From Bacteroidota bacterium (GTDB lineage: Bacteria; Bacteroidota; Bacteroidia; Chitinophagales; Chitinophagaceae): a stretch of DNA of 64,000 bases. This document shows, piece after piece, positions 58,067 through 64,000 of this stretch. Location of the stretch: NCBI GenBank assembly GCA_018266555.1, contig JAFEAF010000009.1, forward strand, positions 1 to 64,000, written 5' to 3'. The position numbers and the translations under genes are program-made. Position 1 is the first letter of the stretch. Each line of letters opens with the position of its first letter. Under the pieces are notes generated by a model, which saw only the letters and a program-made list of their open reading frames with translations, searched no databases and was not told where the DNA came from.

Positions 58067-61000
58067 ATGAAGAAAGTATTATGCCTGATGACCTGCCTTT
58101 CGGTTTTCCTGATATTGAAAACATCGGCGCAGGTGAACACTGTGGAGTTTGGTAAAAACAGGGTTCAATACCAGAATTTCAAATGGAAATATTACCAGAC
58201 AGAAAATTTTAACTCTTATTTCAGTCAAAACGGTTTGGCTTTGGGCAAGTACGTTACCCAGATTGCCGAGCAGGAGCTTCCCGGCCTGGAAGAGTTTATT
58301 GAATATGGCTTACAGCGCCGTGCCAATATTGTTATCTACAACACGTTTGACGAAATGCAGCAATCCAATATAGGGCTGGGCATTGACTGGCAAAATACCG
58401 GAGGCGTTACCAAACTAGTGAATAATAAAATGATTGTTTATTTCGATGGCAATCACGATAACCTGCGCCTGCAAATACGCCAGGGCATTGCAAAAATCCT
58501 TGTGGAAAATGTTTTGTTCGGTGATGACCTTGGGGAGTTTGCTGCTAACCAGGCATTACTGGATCTGCCCAAATGGCTCACCGATGGTTATATTGCTTAT
58601 GCTGCCCAAAACTGGAGCCCGAAATTGGATGATGACCTGCGGGCGGTAATGCTTGGCGGGTTATACTCTAACTTTTATCAATTCGCTTATGAAAAACCGG
58701 ATCTCGCCGGTCATGCATTCTGGTATTACATTGCCAATAAATATGGCAAAAGCAAAACCACTTATTTATTATACCTGGCCCGTATTTACCGTAACCTGAA
58801 TAATGCTTCTCAAAAAATAACAAAGAAGAAATTTAAAAAAGTGTTGCAGGATTTCATGCTGGAAGTGCCTCAGCAATATTTCAAAGATATCCGGGGTAGA
58901 CGCAATGTTCCCAAAGGTCAGCTATCCGTTACCGAAGAAATCGGGAAAAAAGATTATATCCGCTTCAATGCAAATCCTAACCCAAAAAGTTTCACTTATG
59001 CAATGGTGGAATTCAAGCAGGGAAAATATTCCGTAGTGCTGATGGAAAATTTTGTAAAAAGAATTGTATTATTAAAATACGGAGGCCGGTCCCGGCAGGA
59101 CGAAGTAAATCCAAACTATCCCATACTGGCATGGGATGGAAAAGGAACAAGACTTGCTGTAGTGTATAATGATCAGGGTAAAACAAAACTCTTCGTCTAT
59201 GATGTATTGAACCGCATCAAAACGGTGAAGCAGGAATTAAAAATGTTTGACCAGGTGGAGGACATGAAATACATGCTGGATGCCAATACACTTCTATTCA
59301 GTGCCGTAAAGAGTGGGCAATCGGATATTTTTGTTTACAAAATAGATAAACAATCCGTAGAGCAGGTAACCAACGATGTGTATGATGATTTGGATGCATC
59401 TTTTGTAGCGTTTCCCAATAAAACAGGAATCATTTATGCCAGCAACAGGCCTTCGGCTACAGCAGCGAGCAGTGATGATTCATTGCCTGGTAAGCGCTTC
59501 AATATTTTTTTAATTGACAACTGGAATAAATCGGATTTTAAACAAATTTCTCAACTTACCAACCTGAAATTCGGTGATGCCCGATTCCCTTCACAATACA
59601 ATACATCACATTTTACTTTTATAAGTGATGAAAACGGGATCAATAACCGCTATGCAGGATTTTTTCAAACACAAAGAGCCGGATTGGATACATTGGTATT
59701 TATCGGCGATGAAGTACTCCGCAATCCTGATAAAAAGGATGTAGATAGTTTGCTGACAGAATGGAACAAAAACGATATTGATTCCGTAGGTTTTGTTTCC
59801 ATAACAAAAGATTCTGCTTATGTTTTCCCTCTCACGAATTATCAAAGCAGCCTGCTGGAAACAAGAACATCTGGTGATAATAGCCAGGTAAGTGAGGTGG
59901 TGAAACTGGGTAATGTAAAATTATTATACCGGTTAAAAGTGGATGAAAATACTCTTCGCAGGAGAAATGTAACTGCCACTCCTACGGAATATATGAAACG
60001 GGTCATAGATGAGCAGAAAAAAGCAACAGGTAAGGTGAGTATCTATCAGCCTGGTATCAAAACAGACAGTTCTAAAAAACAGAATGATTTTTTTCTGAAT
60101 GAATTTGAAAATGAAAAACCGGACAGCACCTCGAAAGTAGGAATGATTGTAGGAACACAGCAGGTAACTAAAGAGCCTGCACTGAAAAAAGCCAAAGTAT
60201 TTGAATATCGTCCACCAAAATTTTTCAATGATTACCTCGTGAGTGGATTCAATAATAATGTATTGGTAAACCGTTTTCAGCCCTACCAGGGTGGCAATGG
60301 CCCGATTTATCTCAGTAACGGGGATCCTTTCAACGGAATTCTTAGAGTTGGAACTTCCGACTTGTTTGAAGACTGGAAATTTGCCGGTGGTGTACGCATC
60401 AGTCCCGACCTCAAGAATAATGAATACGTATTGAGTACTCAGTACCTGAAAAAAAGATTGGATTATGGTTTTACTTATTATCGTAATACCATGAAGAATC
60501 CTCCATTGTATAACGATTCACTACAGTTCAATGCAAAAGAATATACCAACCTGTATCAACTTACTATTTCATATCCATTCAATAAGATTCGCAGCATTCG
60601 TTTCAATGTCGGATTTCGCAGGGATAAATATGTATCGCTATCTGATGGCCCGTTAGGACTCAAAAATCCCGACCTGAAATATAACTATGCTTTGCTCCAT
60701 GCAGAATATGTATATGATGATGCTATCACCCCTGCACAAAACATTTGGTTTGGCCTTCGCTGGAAAATTTATATGGACTGGAATGCGAGAGTCAGCAAAT
60801 TAGCCGGACAAACTGCCGATAATCCTTATACACTAAACCTTGGATTTGACGCAAGACATTATTTACCCATTTATCGCAACATCATCTGGGCAGTTCGTGC
60901 GGCCGGAGATTTTTCATGGGGGCCTGAAAAGTTTATTTATTATCTAGGAGGTGTAGACAACTGGCTCTTCCCAAAATTCAATAAATCCAACACACCTGAT

Positions 61001-61426
61001 CCTGACAACGAATATGCTTACCAATCCTTAGCAGTGAACCTGCGTGGGTTCAATCAGAATGTTGCCAATGGTAATAATGCCCTTGTAATGAACAGTGAGA
61101 TCAGGGTTCCGGTATTTTCCACTTTTTTGAATAAGCCGATCAACAATGCATTTATAAGAAATTTCCAATTGGTACAATTTGCAGATTTGGGAACTGCATG
61201 GAACGGCGCTTATGATAAAATTAAAAGGCCCGGTGTAGTGTATGGAGCACCTCCACTGACAGTTACTGTAAAAGCCGGTGGTATCGGACCTTTTGCCGGC
61301 GGTTATGGATTTGGAGCAAGGAGTGTTTTACTGGGATATTTCCTTCGAATAGATGCTGCCTGGGAAATGAATGGCTTCTTCAGAGGAAAACCTATCTGGT
61401 ATTTTGCCATGGGATTGGATTTTTAA
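58067..61426 (+). CDS. Large outer-membrane protein: degenerate protease-like domain, beta-propeller and Omp85-like barrel
   Basis: 1119 residues with signal peptide (MKKVLCLMTCLSVFLILKTSAQ). Residues about 25-290 resemble a gluzincin (peptidase MA-like) domain (LPKWLTDGYIAYAAQNW, PDLAGHAFWYYIANKYG), but the segment where HExxH is expected reads QIRQGIAKILVEN, so it is probably inactive. Residues 300-560 show TolB/PD40-type propeller strands (WDGKGTRLAVVYND, GIIYASNRPS, FTFISDENGINNRYAG). After a linker, the last 380 residues form a beta barrel with an Omp85-like LRGF motif near residue 990 and a terminal aromatic Phe (AMGLDF). Relatives are widespread in Bacteroidota; the role is unknown, perhaps outer-membrane biogenesis or secretion. 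Confidence 0.8.
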   Translation: MKKVLCLMTCLSVFLILKTSAQVNTVEFGKNRVQYQNFKWKYYQTENFNSYFSQNGLALGKYVTQIAEQELPGLEEFIEYGLQRRANIVIYNTFDEMQQSNIGLGIDWQNTGGVTKLVNNKMIVYFDGNHDNLRLQIRQGIAKILVENVLFGDDLGEFAANQALLDLPKWLTDGYIAYAAQNWSPKLDDDLRAVMLGGLYSNFYQFAYEKPDLAGHAFWYYIANKYGKSKTTYLLYLARIYRNLNNASQKITKKKFKKVLQDFMLEVPQQYFKDIRGRRNVPKGQLSVTEEIGKKDYIRFNANPNPKSFTYAMVEFKQGKYSVVLMENFVKRIVLLKYGGRSRQDEVNPNYPILAWDGKGTRLAVVYNDQGKTKLFVYDVLNRIKTVKQELKMFDQVEDMKYMLDANTLLFSAVKSGQSDIFVYKIDKQSVEQVTNDVYDDLDASFVAFPNKTGIIYASNRPSATAASSDDSLPGKRFNIFLIDNWNKSDFKQISQLTNLKFGDARFPSQYNTSHFTFISDENGINNRYAGFFQTQRAGLDTLVFIGDEVLRNPDKKDVDSLLTEWNKNDIDSVGFVSITKDSAYVFPLTNYQSSLLETRTSGDNSQVSEVVKLGNVKLLYRLKVDENTLRRRNVTATPTEYMKRVIDEQKKATGKVSIYQPGIKTDSSKKQNDFFLNEFENEKPDSTSKVGMIVGTQQVTKEPALKKAKVFEYRPPKFFNDYLVSGFNNNVLVNRFQPYQGGNGPIYLSNGDPFNGILRVGTSDLFEDWKFAGGVRISPDLKNNEYVLSTQYLKKRLDYGFTYYRNTMKNPPLYNDSLQFNAKEYTNLYQLTISYPFNKIRSIRFNVGFRRDKYVSLSDGPLGLKNPDLKYNYALLHAEYVYDDAITPAQNIWFGLRWKIYMDWNARVSKLAGQTADNPYTLNLGFDARHYLPIYRNIIWAVRAAGDFSWGPEKFIYYLGGVDNWLFPKFNKSNTPDPDNEYAYQSLAVNLRGFNQNVANGNNALVMNSEIRVPVFSTFLNKPINNAFIRNFQLVQFADLGTAWNGAYDKIKRPGVVYGAPPLTVTVKAGGIGPFAGGYGFGARSVLLGYFLRIDAAWEMNGFFRGKPIWYFAMGLDF

Positions 61427-61449
61427 AAAAAATTTTGTCTAAATTCATA

Positions 61450-61477
61450 AAGCCTCATTTCCTTGAGGCTTTTTTAT
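61450..61477 (+). terminator. Rho-independent terminator of the outer-membrane protein gene
   Basis: Perfect 8-bp arms AAGCCTCA and TGAGGCTT, TTTCCT loop, then TTTTTAT. 24 bp after the stop codon. Confidence 0.9.
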
Positions 61478-61618
61478 AATACCCTGTTGTTCCTGAAAAT
61501 ATCGAAATGCTCTGGAAAAAATTCTCTGCTTATTTCTTCATTCCAACTTCAGCTTATCCGTAAATGTTTGTTTCCAAAATAGCTGTTTCAGTTATTCTGC
61601 AAATTAAAAGCCAGTTAG

Positions 61619-61626
61619 TAAATTTG
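61619..61626 (+). promoter_or_regulatory. Candidate -7 box for the DUF5686 gene
   Basis: TAAATTTG matches TAnnTTTG exactly and lies 16 bases before the ATG, leaving only a short leader. No clear -33 element. Confidence 0.4.
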
Positions 61627-61642
61627 CAGATCGTCACACCCA

Positions 61643-64000
61643 ATGAAACAAACCAAATTTTTACTTTCCATACTCTGTTTATTTTTTGCAAGCACGCTAC
61701 CAGGCCAAACAAAAATTATTTCAGGGATTGTAAAAGATTCACATAGTGAGGAGCCGGTTCCTTTTGCATCTGTACTTTTTAAAAATACCACAACAGGCAA
61801 ACTAACTGATTCATCGGGCAGCTTTGTTTTCCATCTTGATAAACTACCTTCCGATACCCTTTTGATCACCTGTGTAGGCTATCAGCCATTTTTATATATC
61901 ATTGATAAGACCAAAGATTCTCTGCTCGCCGATATACAAATGGAAAGAGGAACATTTGATTTAGGTGTGGTAGTGCGTATAAAAGTTAATAAAGGATTAT
62001 TGCTATGGCGAAAGATTGTAAAGCATAAATCACAGAACGACCGATATCGCTTTCAGAATTTTTCTTATGAGCTTTATAATAAGCTGGAGCTGGATATTAA
62101 AAATCTGAATTTTAACCGGCTTTCCAAATTCAAACCACTAAAACCGGTGGGTGATCTTATCAGAAGTAATGTGGACACTTCAGAAGGGTTGAAATATCTC
62201 CCCACTTTCCTGACAGAAGTTCTCTCAGATTATTATTACCAGAAAAAACCTGAGAAATTCCGGGAAGTGATTAAAGCTGCCAATACCAATGGTGTAAAAA
62301 ATGAAAGTGCGGTAAAGCTGCTCGGCGGCATGGATCAAAATGTAAATGTCTATAATAACTTCATTCAGGTATTCGATAAACAATTTGTAAGTCCCATCAG
62401 CGATAACGGCGATTATTATTATAAGTACGGAGTGGTGGATACCCAGTTTTTTAATCATCATAAATTTTATCACATGATCTTTACGCCACGGCGTAAAGGA
62501 GAAAATACGTTTGAAGGAGACTGCTGGGTAAATGATACCACATTTGCTATCCAAAAAATGAATCTCCGGCTGGGTAATGATGCTAATGTGAATTTCCTGG
62601 ATCGCCTCAGCCTGATACAGGAATATTCTTTGATTAATGATTCTACCTGGTTTCTTTCGAAAGATAAGTTTGTTGCCGATGTTTCACCGCTTGGCAAAGG
62701 CAAACTGGGATTTATCGGGAGAAAAACAACCACTTATAAAAATGTAGTCATCAATGACAGTTCTGTAAGCAGGGAGCTTGCAAAAAATAAAATCAGAGAA
62801 GAAGTAATCACATTGCCCGGTGCTGATGAAAAGAGTAAAGAATTCTGGAGCTCCTCCCGCCATGAAGAATTAAGTAATTCTGAACAAGCAATCATCAAAA
62901 TGATTGACACCCTGACCAATGCCCCGGTTTTCAAGCGATTTACCAAAACGATCACTTTTATTGGTACTGGTTATCTCGATGTGGGCAATTACCAACTCGG
63001 CCCCTGGTATAATGCATTTTCTTATGACGGATGGGAAGGCTACCGGGTGAGATTTGATTTCGGCACCAACCATCATTTTGATAAACATTTCTGGTGGCAC
63101 GGTTACATGGCTTATGGCTTTGGTGACCAAAAATGGAAAGGAAAAGCAGAATTATTTTACCTGCCCAAAAAACATCCCCGCTTATATTTATACGGATCAT
63201 ATACCCGTGATCTCGATTTCGGGCAAAACTATTATGGTGAAGTAACTTCCGATAACATTTTTGCATTGGCCATCCGGAAACCAAATATCCCGATCAAGTA
63301 TATGAAAGTGGATGAAAAAAGATTTGAGTTTTATAATGAACAACGATCCGGGTTGTCCACTTTATTTGCCGTCACCCACAAACAATATATTCCTTTAAAA
63401 AACATTCCGCCCAAAGATTCATTTGTATTGAATAATGGAAGAGATGCCATGGCCTCTTTTGAAACTTCGTTAAAAATCCGTTTCGCTTATCTTGAAAAAT
63501 TTCTTGAAAACGATTTTTTCCGTACCAGCCTCGGAAGCCCCTATCCCATCGGTGAATTGTATTTAAGTAAAGGCTTTGCCGGCGTGGCAAAAAGCGGGTA
63601 TGATTATTTCAAAATTTCAGGAAGCGTTTCCGATTATATCAAGGTTCCTCCTTACGGCAGTTTTTCATTTAATGTATATGCCGGAAAAACTTTCGGTACT
63701 CTTCCTTATGTATTTCTTGATATTGCCCCGGGTAATGAATTATATTATTACAATACGTATGCTTTTAATACTATGAATAAATATGAGTTCATTCATGATA
63801 AATATGCCGGCGTGAACCTTGATTATAATATTGGCAATGGTCTCTTTCGTTTTATTCCTGTAACCCGCAAATTGAAGTTCCGGCAATTCTTCACGATTAA
63901 AACACTATGGGGAAGTTTGAGCGATGCCAACAAAACATTAAATTTTAAACAAGGCAATACTTTTCAAACACTGGATGGAAAAACATTTATGGAATTAGGA
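61643..64000 (+). CDS. DUF5686 outer-membrane protein with carboxypeptidase-regulatory-like domain (partial, runs off the window)
   Basis: 786 codons are visible, open to the last base; the 3' end lies beyond the window. Signal peptide MKQTKFLLSILCLFFASTLPGQ. Residues about 23-105 form a CarboxypepD_reg-like plug-type domain (ISGIVKDSHSEEPVPFASVLF...GYQPF). The rest matches DUF5686, a large Bacteroidota family with a C-terminal beta barrel: KVNKGLLLWRKIVKHKSQNDRYRFQNFSYE region, LTEVLSDYYYQKKPEK, and barrel strands rich in Tyr/Phe after about 500 (GYDYFKISGSVSDYIKVPPYG). Function unknown; outer-membrane receptor or biogenesis roles are suspected. It follows the previous gene's terminator, so it has its own promoter. 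Confidence 0.88.
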   Translation, partial: MKQTKFLLSILCLFFASTLPGQTKIISGIVKDSHSEEPVPFASVLFKNTTTGKLTDSSGSFVFHLDKLPSDTLLITCVGYQPFLYIIDKTKDSLLADIQMERGTFDLGVVVRIKVNKGLLLWRKIVKHKSQNDRYRFQNFSYELYNKLELDIKNLNFNRLSKFKPLKPVGDLIRSNVDTSEGLKYLPTFLTEVLSDYYYQKKPEKFREVIKAANTNGVKNESAVKLLGGMDQNVNVYNNFIQVFDKQFVSPISDNGDYYYKYGVVDTQFFNHHKFYHMIFTPRRKGENTFEGDCWVNDTTFAIQKMNLRLGNDANVNFLDRLSLIQEYSLINDSTWFLSKDKFVADVSPLGKGKLGFIGRKTTTYKNVVINDSSVSRELAKNKIREEVITLPGADEKSKEFWSSSRHEELSNSEQAIIKMIDTLTNAPVFKRFTKTITFIGTGYLDVGNYQLGPWYNAFSYDGWEGYRVRFDFGTNHHFDKHFWWHGYMAYGFGDQKWKGKAELFYLPKKHPRLYLYGSYTRDLDFGQNYYGEVTSDNIFALAIRKPNIPIKYMKVDEKRFEFYNEQRSGLSTLFAVTHKQYIPLKNIPPKDSFVLNNGRDAMASFETSLKIRFAYLEKFLENDFFRTSLGSPYPIGELYLSKGFAGVAKSGYDYFKISGSVSDYIKVPPYGSFSFNVYAGKTFGTLPYVFLDIAPGNELYYYNTYAFNTMNKYEFIHDKYAGVNLDYNIGNGLFRFIPVTRKLKFRQFFTIKTLWGSLSDANKTLNFKQGNTFQTLDGKTFMELG

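Overview
The window reads as chromosomal DNA of an aerobic or microaerobic member of the Bacteroidota, most likely the Chitinophagaceae/Chitinophagia. Evidence: a fused lpxC-fabZ gene, the type IX secretion regulator PorX, secreted proteins ending in type IX (T9SS) sorting domains, SprB-type repeats, TAnnTTTG-like -7 boxes, no Shine-Dalgarno pattern at most starts, and DUF5686 and Omp85-like outer-membrane proteins. No rRNA, tRNA, CRISPR array, prophage or intact insertion sequence was found.

Layout. 1-7.5 kb (minus strand): three consecutive secreted surface proteins. The largest is cut at the left edge by a sequencing-adapter remnant (52-109), so position 1 is probably at or near an artefactual contig end. 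8.2-8.9 kb: a decayed mazEF toxin-antitoxin module. 8.9-13.3 kb (minus): acyl-CoA dehydrogenase, a PhnP-like metallo-hydrolase, a small conserved protein and porX. 13.4-20.6 kb (plus): HD phosphohydrolase, lpxD, a glycosyltransferase, lpxC/fabZ, gyrB and a small unknown gene, closed by a very strong bidirectional terminator. 20.6-32.6 kb: two large T9SS cargo proteins (a subtilisin-like protease and a BNR/sortilin-like protein) on either side of mfd. 32.7-44.3 kb: a small secreted protein, a ferredoxin-NADP-reductase-like flavoprotein and the respiratory complex I operon nuoABCD-HIJKLMN, which lacks nuoEFG. 44.4-48.8 kb: two small genes, then a tandem pair that the active-site residues resolve as one tryptophanase and one tyrosine phenol-lyase, then a START-domain protein. 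49-58 kb: housekeeping and quality-control genes (HAD hydrolase, glyS, MazG-like, dtd, arfB), a flippase and a glyoxalase-II-like hydrolase. A nucleotidyltransferase pseudogene with four in-frame stops lies at about 52.9-53.2 kb. 58-64 kb: two large envelope proteins, the last running off the right edge.

How it fits together. Several blocks serve the outer membrane and surface: lipid A synthesis (lpxD, lpxC/fabZ), PorX control of type IX secretion, T9SS cargo, SprB-like proteins, the flippase and outer-membrane barrels. The energy block is an 11-subunit complex I with a flavoprotein reductase just upstream. A recurrent feature not explained by genes is that many spacers are built from degenerate 7-base units in phase, with a different motif at each locus, often directly against a start or stop codon. 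The window also holds two decayed toxin-type genes and several convergent gene pairs with almost no spacer.
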